From assembly GCF_005281835.1 (NCBI RefSeq), contig NZ_RZIS01000002.1, positions 558,001 to 622,000 on the forward strand: a DNA stretch of 64,000 nucleotides. Direction: 5' to 3'. The notes beneath the pieces were generated by a model. That model had not been told where the DNA came from, did no database searches, and worked only from the letters and a program-made list of their open reading frames with translations. This document shows, in pieces, positions 7,924 through 16,728 of this stretch (its first letter is position 1; the number at the start of each line of letters is the position of its first letter). The translations under genes were made by a program, and so were the position numbers. The stretch is from Vibrio profundi (GTDB taxonomy: Bacteria > Pseudomonadota > Gammaproteobacteria > Enterobacterales > Vibrionaceae).

Positions 7924-8853
7924 TTACTTGCTTTCAGCGACACGTAGAACGTAGTCTAAACCACCAACGATAGCCGCTACTTGAGCATCGTTACATTCTT
8001 CGTCAGTCACTTTTTCACTGTCTGGATAGACTTCTGTCGTTGTTCCGTACTGACAGTTTGTCACGCCACCGCATAGACCGAGTTTCTTCATCGGATAATT
8101 GATCACACCGTGTTGAGTGACCTCAGAGCCAATAATCTTACCTTGGTCGTCTGCTGGCGCGATATGAGTCACTTTCTCAACCGATTCAATAACGGCCGCT
8201 TGGAATTCAGGAACTGGATTCTCAGTGTCACCGACCGTGTAGAAACCGTCTGGGATCATGCCTTCAATGTATTCGATGCCGTCACGTGCAGCGAGAGCAG
8301 GTCTGAACTCGGTTTCATCGGAATCGGTGGTTTCATGAAGGTCGATATGAACAAGCACCTCTTGCGGCAAAGAAGCCACTAGCGCTCGTAAGTTTGCTGA
8401 TTCTTCAGCTGGCGTGTTGTCATAAAATGAGCGGTTTGGATCTACTGCATTAGGATTCCAGCGGTTGATGACTTCGTAACCCCAAGGGCTAACACAAGGC
8501 GCAACAACAATGTTGAAGTGCAGCGAGTACTTCTCTGCTTGAGTTTCGGCGAATTTAAGTGCGCCGTGAACACCGCTGGTCTCGTAACCATGAACGCCAC
8601 CAGTGACTAATACCGTAGGCTTAGCGGCATCCCAATTTTTCGTTTTAATAGCGAACAGTGGGTAGCGAGACGGCTCGTAGCTAAGCGCGCCATATTGCTC
8701 AATATCAAAACGTTCTGCCAACGCTGTGATTTTAGGAACCACTTCTTGTTGATATTCGCGTTTGATGGTCATTTGCTCTCGCCAAGCGTCACGCTCTGCT
8801 TGTTGCCACTTTTGTCCAGGAGTACCGATTGGGTATGAGTAAGTACTTTGCAT
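7924..8853 (-). CDS. M14-family zinc carboxypeptidase / deacylase-like hydrolase
   Basis: A 309-residue cytoplasmic protein of the M14 metallopeptidase fold. The zinc site is visible as GGVHGYETSG (H88 and E91) and HIDLHET (H173). DPNRSF at 138-143 supplies the usual substrate-carboxylate-binding asparagine-arginine pair. TTTEVYPDSE near the C-terminus gives a candidate catalytic glutamate. Related Vibrio proteins are annotated as M14 carboxypeptidases or succinylglutamate desuccinylase-like enzymes. There is no signal peptide, so an intracellular peptide or amidated amino acid is a likelier substrate than an external protein. It is monocistronic by position, 120 bases from the next gene. A second, distinct family member is at 50163. 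Confidence 0.75.
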   Translation of the reverse strand: MQSTYSYPIGTPGQKWQQAERDAWREQMTIKREYQQEVVPKITALAERFDIEQYGALSYEPSRYPLFAIKTKNWDAAKPTVLVTGGVHGYETSGVHGALKFAETQAEKYSLHFNIVVAPCVSPWGYEVINRWNPNAVDPNRSFYDNTPAEESANLRALVASLPQEVLVHIDLHETTDSDETEFRPALAARDGIEYIEGMIPDGFYTVGDTENPVPEFQAAVIESVEKVTHIAPADDQGKIIGSEVTQHGVINYPMKKLGLCGGVTNCQYGTTTEVYPDSEKVTDEECNDAQVAAIVGGLDYVLRVAESK

Positions 8854-8973
8854 TACCTTGCCTTTATTAGATCACGTCATTTAAGCCACGAGCATAATCA
8901 GCCGCTTCAAGATAGGCAACTCATATTAGGTTTCATTATTTTTCATGGTGATGTTGATAAGTACGTTAATGAA

Positions 8974-10155
8974 TCAATGTGCTTTCGGAACGTGTTCTTT
9001 ACGTGAACAAATCACGGTATTTCTACCATTATGCTTGGCTTGGTAAAGCGCTTCATCTGCACGCTGGATCACTGAATCCCAGTCTTCATTGCTGTTGAGT
9101 TGCGACACCCCAAAGCTTGCAGTCCACTTGCCTTGCTTGCCTTTCGTAAATCGTTGTCTCTCTATGGTTTGTCTGAGCTTGTTTGCGGCTTTTACCGCGT
9201 TGTCGACATTGGTATCAGGCAGCAGGATCAGGAATTCTTCTCCACCGTAACGAAATGCGAGATCTTGTCGGCGAAGTTTACGTTTTAGAATAGAACCCAT
9301 TCCTTTGAGCACCTTATCTCCCATATGGTGACCGAAGTTGTCATTAATGTTTTTGAAGTGATCGATATCGGCGATGATCACCGATAGCTCCGTATTGTGA
9401 CGGTGTGAACGGGCTAGCTCTCTTGGGACAATTTCTTCCATCGCCCTTCGGTTGTAGATTTGAGTAAGCGTGTCTTTCATTGACGTGTTATAGATGGCGG
9501 CGACCAGTCGAGCATTGATCATCCAAGTAAAAGTAAAGCCGAGGATAATGATCAAAACAATGATGGTTAAAAAGGCCACTTGGTGGATGTTTCCAGCATG
9601 AAGGAAGTTGCTGATGTCTTGCCCGGTAAGAGAAACACCACAGCGAACCAACATAAATGCACTTTGTAGGGCAAAAACGCCCGCGAGTAAGCGAGTTGCT
9701 AAACGTAAGTCATTGGCTTGACCGATTACCATGATCACAGCACTCATTCCGGTACATAAGCTGACGTAAACGCTAACGACTACGATTCTGGCAACTGTAG
9801 AGACATAGAATTGGGTGTAGTAAATCAGCATGACGCAGGCGATAGGGAAAAACAGAAACGCCACTTTCGAGTAAATAAAGGAGGCACCTCGAAACTGACA
9901 CAAGCTATGAACGATCAGTGCAAAGCCAAGCATAATGATGCTGTTTGCGAGGATTTTTGATGCCCAGAGTGGTGCGTCATTGCCAAAGCTTAATAACCCA
10001 AAGCCTAAAGCAAACATAAAAATAGCGAACGCTAGGGTGAATAGGCCAGGAATGTACTCTTGAATCCTTTGAATCAAGATTAGGCCGATAAAATACGTGC
10101 AAGATAGAACGACAGTAATGACACAGAGCGTTCTGATATCGAGATTAAATTCCAT
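8974..10155 (-). CDS. membrane diguanylate cyclase (multi-TM sensor + GGDEF)
   Basis: This 393-residue protein makes cyclic di-GMP. Residues 1-220 form six or seven membrane helices of an integral-membrane sensor. Residues 228-385 are a GGDEF domain with metal-binding DIDHFKNIND and an intact GGEEF active-site motif at 304-308. The product-inhibition I-site R295-x-x-D298 is present exactly five residues before it. The enzyme should therefore be active and feedback-inhibited. The stimulus sensed by the membrane domain is unknown. It is transcribed alone between the M14 hydrolase and pyrC. Confidence 0.9.
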   Translation of the reverse strand: MEFNLDIRTLCVITVVLSCTYFIGLILIQRIQEYIPGLFTLAFAIFMFALGFGLLSFGNDAPLWASKILANSIIMLGFALIVHSLCQFRGASFIYSKVAFLFFPIACVMLIYYTQFYVSTVARIVVVSVYVSLCTGMSAVIMVIGQANDLRLATRLLAGVFALQSAFMLVRCGVSLTGQDISNFLHAGNIHQVAFLTIIVLIIILGFTFTWMINARLVAAIYNTSMKDTLTQIYNRRAMEEIVPRELARSHRHNTELSVIIADIDHFKNINDNFGHHMGDKVLKGMGSILKRKLRRQDLAFRYGGEEFLILLPDTNVDNAVKAANKLRQTIERQRFTKGKQGKWTASFGVSQLNSNEDWDSVIQRADEALYQAKHNGRNTVICSRKEHVPKAH

Positions 10156-10281
10156 AGGCAGGCCTATGCTAATAATGAATGCAGAAAAGTTGAGATACGG
10201 TTTAAAGTCTAGACTAGTTTGGCCGCAAAGAGGCGAGATTGAGTATTTTGAAAGGGATTTGTGCAGGGAAGAGGTGGGTAT

Positions 10282-10310
10282 AAAAAAGCCTCAACAGAGC
10301 GTTGAGGCTT
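10282..10310 (-). terminator. intrinsic terminator of pyrC
   Basis: On the minus strand a 10-bp stem, AAGCCTCAAC paired with GTTGAGGCTT, runs into TTTTTT 25 bases after the pyrC stop codon. Confidence 0.9.
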
Positions 10311-10335
10311 GAATGTTATAGCTGGAAAGCGAGGG

Positions 10336-11364
10336 CTATTTCACTGTCCAACCAATGGTTTCACCCGCACGAATTGGCACGACGATGTCACCACCAAATG
10401 GCATTGTTTCAGCTACGTTCCATTCTTCTTTCACTAGCGTAATTGTGTCTGCATTACGAGGCACGCCGTAGAAGTCTGGGCCATTGTGGCTTGCGAATGC
10501 TTCTAGGTTCTCTAGTTTATCTTCAAGTTCAAACACTTCTGCATACAGTTCTAACGCAGCGTGAGCCGTGTAAGAGCCCGCACAACCACATGCCGCTTCT
10601 TTCATGCCTTTTGCGTGTGGCGCTGAATCTGTTCCTAAGAAGAATTTTTTGCTACCGCTTGTTGCCGCTTCAATCAATGCTTGCTGGTGGGTACCACGCT
10701 TTAGAATTGGTAGGCAGTAGAAGTGAGGTTTAATGCCGCCAACCAGCATGTGGTTACGGTTAAACAGTAAGTGGTGAGCTGTGATGGTTGCTGCCACGTT
10801 TTCGTTAGCGTTTTTCACGAATGTCGCTGCGTCAGCGGTTGTAATGTGCTCAAGCACAATTTTCAGATTCGGGAAGTCGTTAACGATAGGAGCAAGTACT
10901 GTATCTAGGAACTCTTTTTCGCGGTCAAAGATATCAACTTCGTGATGCGTTACTTCGCCGTGAACCAGTAATAGCATGCCCACTTCTTGCATTGCTTCTA
11001 GTACGTGGTAGATATTTTTGGCAGAAGTTACGCCCGAGTCAGAGTTGGTTGTTGCACCTGCTGGGTAAAGCTTAGCTGCAACGACTGCGCCAGAAGCTTT
11101 CGCTTTGCGGATTTCATCTGGAGTGGTGTTATCGGTTAGGTATAACGCCATGAGTGGCTCAAATTGCTCACTTGGCTTTTCTGCCATGATGCGTTCACGG
11201 TAGGCAATAGCCATTTCGGTATCGGTTACCGGTGGGATAGTGTTTGGCATGATTAACGCTCGGCCATTGTAACGGCTGATATCGCGAACAGTATCTGTTA
11301 GCACATCGCCATCGCGAAGATGAACATGCCAGTCGTCAGGACGAGTAATCGTAAGTTGTGTCAT
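10336..11364 (-). CDS. pyrC: dihydroorotase PyrC (class II)
   Basis: PyrC catalyses the reversible cyclisation of N-carbamoyl-aspartate to dihydroorotate, the third step of pyrimidine synthesis, using a binuclear zinc centre in the cytoplasm. The 342-residue protein has the expected length and motifs: [13 protein letters not shown] (first zinc histidines), [11 protein letters not shown] (the lysine carbamylated in this family), VHGEVT and LEHITT histidines, and [13 protein letters not shown] with the catalytic aspartate. A near-perfect PurR operator lies 62 bases upstream of its ATG, matching the known PurR control of pyrC in gamma-proteobacteria. A strong terminator follows. Confidence 0.97.
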   Translation of the reverse strand: MTQLTITRPDDWHVHLRDGDVLTDTVRDISRYNGRALIMPNTIPPVTDTEMAIAYRERIMAEKPSEQFEPLMALYLTDNTTPDEIRKAKASGAVVAAKLYPAGATTNSDSGVTSAKNIYHVLEAMQEVGMLLLVHGEVTHHEVDIFDREKEFLDTVLAPIVNDFPNLKIVLEHITTADAATFVKNANENVAATITAHHLLFNRNHMLVGGIKPHFYCLPILKRGTHQQALIEAATSGSKKFFLGTDSAPHAKGMKEAACGCAGSYTAHAALELYAEVFELEDKLENLEAFASHNGPDFYGVPRNADTITLVKEEWNVAETMPFGGDIVVPIRAGETIGWTVK

Positions 11365-11425
11365 TGAGAGCTCCCACCAATTGAAGTGTATTGTGATTGG
11401 AGCCTAAACTGAGCAAAATCTGTGA

Positions 11426-11441
11426 AAGCAATCGCTTCCGT
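11426..11441 (-). promoter_or_regulatory. PurR operator upstream of pyrC
   Basis: The 16-mer AAGCAATCGCTTCCGT matches every fixed position of the PurR consensus ANGCAANCGNTTNCNT. It lies 62 bases upstream of the pyrC start codon, as expected for hypoxanthine/guanine-dependent repression by PurR, which is established for pyrC in enteric bacteria. Confidence 0.75.
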
Positions 11442-11549
11442 TTAGGCGACAGGATGATAGAGGAAAAGCCTTACTATTTCATCCTATTTTTACCATTTTG
11501 GTGTTATTGAATATGAACAGTGGGGAGCAAGCTCGATAGAAAAATAGAT

Positions 11550-11708
11550 TTATCGGGTAGCGACCCACAAGGCATGGATCATTCCAGGTACCCAGAAAAT
11601 GATAGTTAATACGATATTAATGAGCAGATCTTTGCCCACACCACGAGCAAAGAATACGCCTAGAGGCGGCAACAAAACACACAGAATGATCAGTACAAGT
11701 CGATTCAT
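11550..11708 (-). CDS. YqaE/Pmp3-family small membrane protein
   Basis: A 52-residue proteolipid-like protein with two membrane helices, starting MNRLVLIILCVLLPPLGVFF and ending in NIVLTIIFWVPGMIHALWVA. The LPPLGVF-x(n)-W-x-PG-x-IHA pattern is diagnostic of the UPF0057 (YqaE/Pmp3/Ric1) family, members of which are linked to membrane potential and salt or stress tolerance in yeast, plants and bacteria. The ATG at 11708 is preceded by AAGGA at five bases. The gene is easily missed because of its size. It is transcribed alone, with its own promoter in the gap before the MOSC fusion gene. Confidence 0.9.
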   Translation of the reverse strand: MNRLVLIILCVLLPPLGVFFARGVGKDLLINIVLTIIFWVPGMIHALWVATR

Positions 11709-11923
11709 AATAAGTCCTTTTTACGTGAGAGCTTATTGCTCTCTGCATTTATGAAAATGAAGTTCCTAACATCTCAACCTAATTACGCTATGTAAAGCAT
11801 TTTGTAAGTGAATGTCATGGTGAGTTTTACATGTCAGAATCTTTGTAAGGGAACGAGGTGCTGAGTTTAACTCTCAATGGGGTTTTGTTAGCATGCTAGC
11901 AAATAATAAACATTGGATTAGTT

Positions 11924-13741
11924 ATGTCTCAGTCGTCGTTATTGCAAGTGAATGTCTACCCTGTGAAATCCATTGGCGGGATTTCTCTATCTACTGCTTG
12001 GGTTGAAAAACAAGGCCTAAGTTTTGACCGTCGGTTTATGTTGGCGTTAGCAGATGGAAGCATGGTCACTGCTCGTAAGTATCCAATCATGGTTAAAGTG
12101 AAATCGAGCTTAATGCAAGACGGTATTGCCTTTACTTTCCCAGGCGCCCAGCCTCTGATTATTCGTTACTCACAATTCAAAATGCAGGAAACACCAGCCA
12201 CTGTGTGGAAAGACAATTTCACTGCATACACCACAACAGACGCTGCGGATGATTGGTTCAGTGAAGTACTAGGCCAACGTGTTGAGCTACTTTTTAGTGG
12301 TGAGCAGTCTAACCGCGTGCGAGAAAAACTGGGACATAACGTGAGCTTTGCGGATGGTTATCCGTTGTTGGTGATTAGCCAAGCCTCGTTGGATGAACTC
12401 AACCGCCGTAGTCCTGAACAACACTCAATGGATCAGTTTCGTACAAATCTAGTGGTGTCTGGCTCAGAACCATTTATCGAAGATAGTTGGAAGCGTATTC
12501 GAATTGGTGAAGTAGAATTTGAAGCAGTAAAAGCGTGTGAGCGATGCATTCTAACGACTGTTGATGTCGAGACTGGCGAATTTAGACCAACCAAAGAGCC
12601 ACTTAGTACTTTTTCAAGCTTTCGTGCCAATGAACGTGGCGGTGTGTTCTTCGGTCAGAACTTGGTGGCAAAGAATGAAGGCTTGATTCGAGTCGGTGAC
12701 ACTATTGAAGTGTTAGAAAGCAAAGAAAAAGAAGTCTACGCGGATACGTGGCAAGAATCTTTGTTACTCACCTGCGTAGAACGTGAAGAAGTGGCTCGTG
12801 ACTTTACAACTTTTTGGCTGGAACCAAGCAAAGGGGATACGCCGAGCTATCAACCTGGTCAACATCTACCGATTGAAATGCATGTCGATGGTGAACACAT
12901 AGCGCGCCGCTACACTTTGTCGTCTAGCCCATCTAGGCCTGGCCGCTTAGCGATTTCAGTGAAGCGTGTTGATGGTGGCCGTGTATCAAATTGGCTGCTC
13001 GATCATATGCAGGTAGGCGATACCCTTAAAGCTCAAAATCCAGAAGGGGCGTTCTATTTAGAAGATAACCCTGAAAAACCATTGCTACTGCTTTCTGCAG
13101 GTAGTGGTGTGACGCCTATGATGTCGATGCTGCGTTACTTGTCTGATAACCGACAGCTTAACGACGTGGTGTTTTACCACCAGTGCAGCAGTGAAGAAGA
13201 CATCCCATATAAGCAAGAGCTTGAACTAATTAAGCAGAAGAATCCAACGTTGAAGGTGCTGCTGTCACTGAGCCAACCGTCGAAAGAGTGGGATAGCTTA
13301 TCTGGCCGTCTAAGTGTGGCACATTTGGCTCAAATTGAAGATTTACACCATCGCCAAGCATTTGTGTGTGGGCCTGATGGCTTTATGAAAAATGCGAAAT
13401 CTATGTTGATTCAATTAGGACTGGATCCTGTGAATTATCATCAAGAGGCGTTCGGCGTGAGTCAGCAGGAAGCTAAAGAAGTGAAGAAGCTTCAATTGAG
13501 CCTAAATGGATATATGTTCGAAGGCGACAACCAATCGACTTTGTTGGAGCAAGCGGAATCTGCAGGTTTGTCTATTGCTAATAGCTGCCGTGCTGGTTTT
13601 TGCGGTGCATGTAAAGTGACACTTGAATCAGGTAAGGTTCATCAGCCAGACGTACCTGCTTTGATGGAAGATGAGCGCAATATGGGTCAAGTCCTAGCAT
13701 GTTGCTGCATTCCAGAAACAGACATTGAAGTCGTTGACTAA
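11924..13741 (+). CDS. MOSC molybdenum-cofactor enzyme fused to ferredoxin-type NAD(P)H reductase and 2Fe-2S domain
   Basis: The 605-residue protein joins a complete YcbX/mARC-like N-terminal half to its own electron-transfer chain. Residues 3-118 are a MOSC_N domain (VNVYPVKSIGG) and 130-268 a MOSC domain with ACERCILTTVD at 204-214, where one of C205/C208 is expected to ligate molybdenum. Residues 275-375 are an FAD domain (RRYTLSS, 328-334), 385-505 an NAD(P) domain (GSGVTPMM, 393-400) and 522-605 a plant-type 2Fe-2S domain (C555, C560, C563 and one cysteine of ACCC at 592-595). YcbX and mARC reduce N-hydroxylated compounds such as 6-hydroxylaminopurine, with separate reductases in E. coli and animals; here donor and reductase appear self-contained. 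The C-terminal part resembles Hcr. Confidence 0.9.
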   Translation: MSQSSLLQVNVYPVKSIGGISLSTAWVEKQGLSFDRRFMLALADGSMVTARKYPIMVKVKSSLMQDGIAFTFPGAQPLIIRYSQFKMQETPATVWKDNFTAYTTTDAADDWFSEVLGQRVELLFSGEQSNRVREKLGHNVSFADGYPLLVISQASLDELNRRSPEQHSMDQFRTNLVVSGSEPFIEDSWKRIRIGEVEFEAVKACERCILTTVDVETGEFRPTKEPLSTFSSFRANERGGVFFGQNLVAKNEGLIRVGDTIEVLESKEKEVYADTWQESLLLTCVEREEVARDFTTFWLEPSKGDTPSYQPGQHLPIEMHVDGEHIARRYTLSSSPSRPGRLAISVKRVDGGRVSNWLLDHMQVGDTLKAQNPEGAFYLEDNPEKPLLLLSAGSGVTPMMSMLRYLSDNRQLNDVVFYHQCSSEEDIPYKQELELIKQKNPTLKVLLSLSQPSKEWDSLSGRLSVAHLAQIEDLHHRQAFVCGPDGFMKNAKSMLIQLGLDPVNYHQEAFGVSQQEAKEVKKLQLSLNGYMFEGDNQSTLLEQAESAGLSIANSCRAGFCGACKVTLESGKVHQPDVPALMEDERNMGQVLACCCIPETDIEVVD

Positions 13742-13756
13742 ATAATCGGTCTTCAT

Positions 13757-13793
13757 AAAAAGGGCGAGTATCAATTCGATACTCGCCCTTTTT
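13757..13793. terminator. bidirectional intrinsic terminator
   Basis: A 14-bp GC-rich stem (GGGCGAGTATC / GATACTCGCCC plus flanking A/T pairs) with a five-base loop has A-run and T-run flanks. It serves the MOSC fusion gene and, on the other strand, nadE. Confidence 0.9.
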
Positions 13794-13859
13794 GTTACTT
13801 TCTAGATGCTCAATACTCTTACTTGAAATGGCGATGTAGCTCAAAGCCAAATAGTTTGA

Positions 13860-14690
13860 TTAGTCGTAGATAGTCGGGATGGGTTGACGCTTGTGTTGGG
13901 TCGCTTTGTAGATGCCCACTAAACGATCTGAAACTTCTTGTGTCACTTCTTTGCCTTCAAGGAAGTCGTCGATTTGATCGTAAGTCAGGTTCAACGCATC
14001 TTCGTCTGCTTTTTGAGGAGCTAACTCTTCAAGATCCGCAGTAGGTACTTTCTTAACTAAGACTTCAGGTGCGCCTAGCGTACTAGCTAGCTCACGAACT
14101 TGACGTTTGCTTAATCCAAATAGAGGTGCTAAATCACAAGCACCGTCACCAAATTTGGTATAAAAGCCAGTGATGTTTTCTGCTGAGTGATCCGTACCAA
14201 TTACTAGTCCACCTACGTATCCAGCAATTTCGTACTGCGCGACCATGCGTGCACGAGCTTTCACATTACCTTTTACGAAATCAATCTTGCTAGATTGTTC
14301 CGGAAGTAAGTTAGTGCCTTCTAGCGCGATATGCGATGCTGCGTGCAGGCCATCAACACCAGCTTTGATGTTAACTGACACTGAATGCGATGGTTGAATG
14401 AAAGAAAGCGCCATTTGTGCTTCATCTTCATCTTTTTGCTCACCATAGGGTAAACGTACCGCAATGAATTGGTATTCTTTGCTTGGTGACGATTCATTCA
14501 AGCTATCGACGGCTAATTGAGCCAATCGACCACAAGTTGTTGAATCAACACCACCGCTAATACCAAGAACCAAAGATTTACAGCCTGATTGCTGTAGCTT
14601 GGTTTTAATGAACTCCACACGGCGGTCAATTTCAAATTGAGGGTCGATTGATGGAAGCACACGCATTTCATCACGAATCAGTTGTTCCAT
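13860..14690 (-). CDS. nadE: ammonia-dependent NAD synthetase NadE
   Basis: NadE converts nicotinate adenine dinucleotide to NAD with ATP and ammonia, the last step of NAD synthesis. The protein is 276 residues, like the E. coli enzyme, and lacks a glutaminase domain. The P-loop-like ATP pyrophosphatase motif [36 protein letters not shown] and [10 protein letters not shown] are all present. The ATG at 14690 is chosen because AAGGA lies six bases upstream; upstream in-frame codons lack a site. It is divergent from a NadD-like gene only 95 bases away, suggesting that the two NAD-metabolism genes share a control region. Confidence 0.96.
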   Translation of the reverse strand: MEQLIRDEMRVLPSIDPQFEIDRRVEFIKTKLQQSGCKSLVLGISGGVDSTTCGRLAQLAVDSLNESSPSKEYQFIAVRLPYGEQKDEDEAQMALSFIQPSHSVSVNIKAGVDGLHAASHIALEGTNLLPEQSSKIDFVKGNVKARARMVAQYEIAGYVGGLVIGTDHSAENITGFYTKFGDGACDLAPLFGLSKRQVRELASTLGAPEVLVKKVPTADLEELAPQKADEDALNLTYDQIDDFLEGKEVTQEVSDRLVGIYKATQHKRQPIPTIYD

Positions 14691-14785
14691 TGTGTATCCT
14701 TTTCCTGCAAGCAAATTTAATTTCTAGTGGTATCATACCGAAATCAATGGATTAAAAAACCTATTTGCAAAGGCATCAACAGAAC

Positions 14786-15316
14786 ATGAAAAAAATCGCG
14801 GTATTTGGCAGCGCATTCAACCCACCAAGCTTGGGACACAAGAGCGTGATTGATTCCCTCAGCCATTTTGATTTGGTGCTATTGGTGCCGAGTATTGCCC
14901 ATGCATGGGGCAAAGATATGTTGGATTTTGAGGTTCGAAGTCAGCTATTGGAGGCATTTATTCATGATTTGGCGTTGTCTAATGTGCAAATATCCTTAAT
15001 TGAAGAAGAACTGCACCAACCTGGTGAAAGCGTCACGACATTTGCCGTACTGAATAAGATTCAAGAAATTCACCCAGATGCCGATATTACTTTTGTGATT
15101 GGCCCAGATAACTTTTTTAAATTTTCATCTTTTTATAAATCAAATGAAATCTGCAAAAAATGGTCGGTAATGGCTTGTCCTGAAAAATTACCTGTTCGTA
15201 GTACTGATATTCGCAACGCTTTAGCGAGTGGAAAAGGAATTGAACAATTAACTACTTCATCAGTAACTAAAATCTTGCAAGATAGGAAACTCTATACGAT
15301 AATTCCTAGTTCATAA
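14786..15316 (+). CDS. nicotinate-nucleotide adenylyltransferase-like protein (NadD/NMNAT superfamily)
   Basis: A 176-residue nucleotidyltransferase that probably adenylates a pyridine mononucleotide. The (H/T)xGH class motif appears as FGSAFNPPSLGHKSVI near the N-terminus, VIGPDNFFKF is the central substrate loop, and VRSTDIRNAL is the C-terminal ISSTxIR motif. The protein is shorter than canonical NadD (about 213 residues), and core genomes normally have nadD beside holA/rsfS, so this may be a second, specialised copy. The ATG at 14786 is used; the TTG at 14765 has no ribosome site. Divergence from nadE supports a pyridine-nucleotide role. Confidence 0.8.
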   Translation: MKKIAVFGSAFNPPSLGHKSVIDSLSHFDLVLLVPSIAHAWGKDMLDFEVRSQLLEAFIHDLALSNVQISLIEEELHQPGESVTTFAVLNKIQEIHPDADITFVIGPDNFFKFSSFYKSNEICKKWSVMACPEKLPVRSTDIRNALASGKGIEQLTTSSVTKILQDRKLYTIIPSS

Positions 15317-15334
15317 CCTAGAGGTCTGACAACT

Positions 15335-15808
15335 ATGCTAAAAAGAGTGACTACAGCGTCGGTATTAATTGCAGTGTTCAGTATGCCTGCAAGTGCTAGC
15401 TGTGATCTTTTTAGTGAAGAGTCGATCATGTTGAGTAAAGATGAATGCATTGGGATCTCTGATAGCTTTGAATCTTTCGGACGCGAGATCATTACCTTTG
15501 GTGGGTTACTTGATGAAGAACCTGAACCTCTAGATTACTGGAGCGAGTGGGCTCTGCAAACCAAAGATGCCCCGATCATTACTCAAAGCATTGCCAGTAA
15601 CTATATTGGTATCGGTATGTGGCTTCCAGAAGACCTCGAAGAGGACCAAAACCAAATGAGACCGGAAGAGTGGCTAATGAACCATGGCCTTCAATTGAGT
15701 GTTGGCTTTGGCGATAAAAAGAACGGTGAGCCGCGAATGCGTTTTGATTATCGCTGGCATGAAAATCAAGAGCCCGACTTGATGATGCAAATCGAGCTAC
15801 CATTCTAA
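15335..15808 (+). CDS. secreted/periplasmic protein of unknown function
   Basis: A 157-residue protein with a clear signal peptide (MLKRVTTASVLIAVFSMPASA, cleavage likely before S-C-D). The mature part is acidic, has two cysteines near its start that could form a disulfide, and ends in alternating strands (GLQLSVGF, RMRFDYRW, LMMQIELPF) with a terminal aromatic residue, a beta-barrel-like or beta-sandwich ending. It begins 18 bases after the NadD-like gene and is probably co-transcribed with it. I do not recognise a named family and no function is inferred. Confidence 0.65.
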   Translation: MLKRVTTASVLIAVFSMPASASCDLFSEESIMLSKDECIGISDSFESFGREIITFGGLLDEEPEPLDYWSEWALQTKDAPIITQSIASNYIGIGMWLPEDLEEDQNQMRPEEWLMNHGLQLSVGFGDKKNGEPRMRFDYRWHENQEPDLMMQIELPF

Positions 15809-15851
15809 TCGGTTAAAATCCGCAAAGAATAGTTAAGATATCGAAAGAACT

Positions 15852-15886
15852 AAAAAAGCCGCACAATTTAAATTGTGCGGCTTTTT
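15852..15886. terminator. bidirectional intrinsic terminator
   Basis: A perfect palindrome (AGCCGCACAATTT / AAATTGTGCGGCT) flanked by A5 and T5 lies between the convergent secreted-protein gene and the cupin gene. Confidence 0.9.
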
Positions 15887-15945
15887 ACTATTCGTTTGTA
15901 CCTAGCTTATCTAACAAAGGTGATTAAACAATCATTTCTGAAGGG

Positions 15946-16551
15946 CTACAGTTCTTCACCAAAGACTAACCAGCACAGCTGTTCAAATTCTTCGATTTTA
16001 CCTGCGAATAAGTCTTCAACGACTTTTACTTTCTTTTGCCCTGATTGCAGGCGCTTTTTCGCTTCTCGCATCACCATGACGAGAGTTTGCTCTTGCGTCA
16101 GTACCGAGCTTTCCAATGTCCACTGATTAAAGCGTTGGCTCATTTTTGTTTCAAGCAATGTAGGATTGAACTCAAGTACTTCCTGCTTTAAAACGGCAAG
16201 AAGTTCTGCAGTTGCTTGTGCGTCTGAAGTTCGTTGTGCCAGTTTAGCTAATAGAGCTTCCGTTAGTGCTGTTTGTTGCACGTAACCTGCTTGTTTCGGG
16301 AAGTTATCGAGTAATCGAATCGAGAAGTCGACCTTTTCTACACAAGTATTCGGGAAGTAGGTGATAGAAACTAAGCAATCAAATGGGATCCACACTGACT
16401 GGCCAGCTTCTACAGCGTATTCATTTTTGCCCAGTTTAACGAGCGCTAGCCCTTGAGATACTTGAATGAGACTATGTTTGAGTACCTTTTTTCGAGGTGT
16501 GATCACCAAGTGCGAAAAAGTAGTAGATGTATACTCAATAGCGAAGTTCAT
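15946..16551 (-). CDS. cupin (AraC-type sensor-like) domain protein without a recognisable HTH
   Basis: The 201-residue protein begins like the arabinose-binding cupin domain of AraC regulators: LIQVSQGLALVKLGKNEYAVEAGQSVWIPFDCLVSITYFP has the strand order and the G-x-S-V-W-I-P motif. The C-terminal third is helical and charged (REAKKRLQSGQKKVKVVEDLFAGKIEEFEQLCW) but lacks the two-helix AraC DNA-binding signature. The ATG at 16551 follows an AAGG at eight bases. It could be a regulator with a divergent DNA-binding part or a small-molecule sensor; Vibrio homologues are usually labelled AraC-like. It is convergent with the secreted-protein gene. Confidence 0.6.
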   Translation of the reverse strand: MNFAIEYTSTTFSHLVITPRKKVLKHSLIQVSQGLALVKLGKNEYAVEAGQSVWIPFDCLVSITYFPNTCVEKVDFSIRLLDNFPKQAGYVQQTALTEALLAKLAQRTSDAQATAELLAVLKQEVLEFNPTLLETKMSQRFNQWTLESSVLTQEQTLVMVMREAKKRLQSGQKKVKVVEDLFAGKIEEFEQLCWLVFGEEL

Positions 16552-16728
16552 AAATAGTACCTTAGTTTTTGGGGCGCTAAGGTTAACGTTATTAATCAAA
16601 AATGCCAACAATAAGCCAAGGTTTTTACAAGTTTCTGGTCTGACCTTGTAAAAACTATGGGCTATGTAGCTGCGATAACGCTAAACAATGCGTAGAATGA
16701 GCCAGCTTTTTATTTAATGTAGTGAAAA

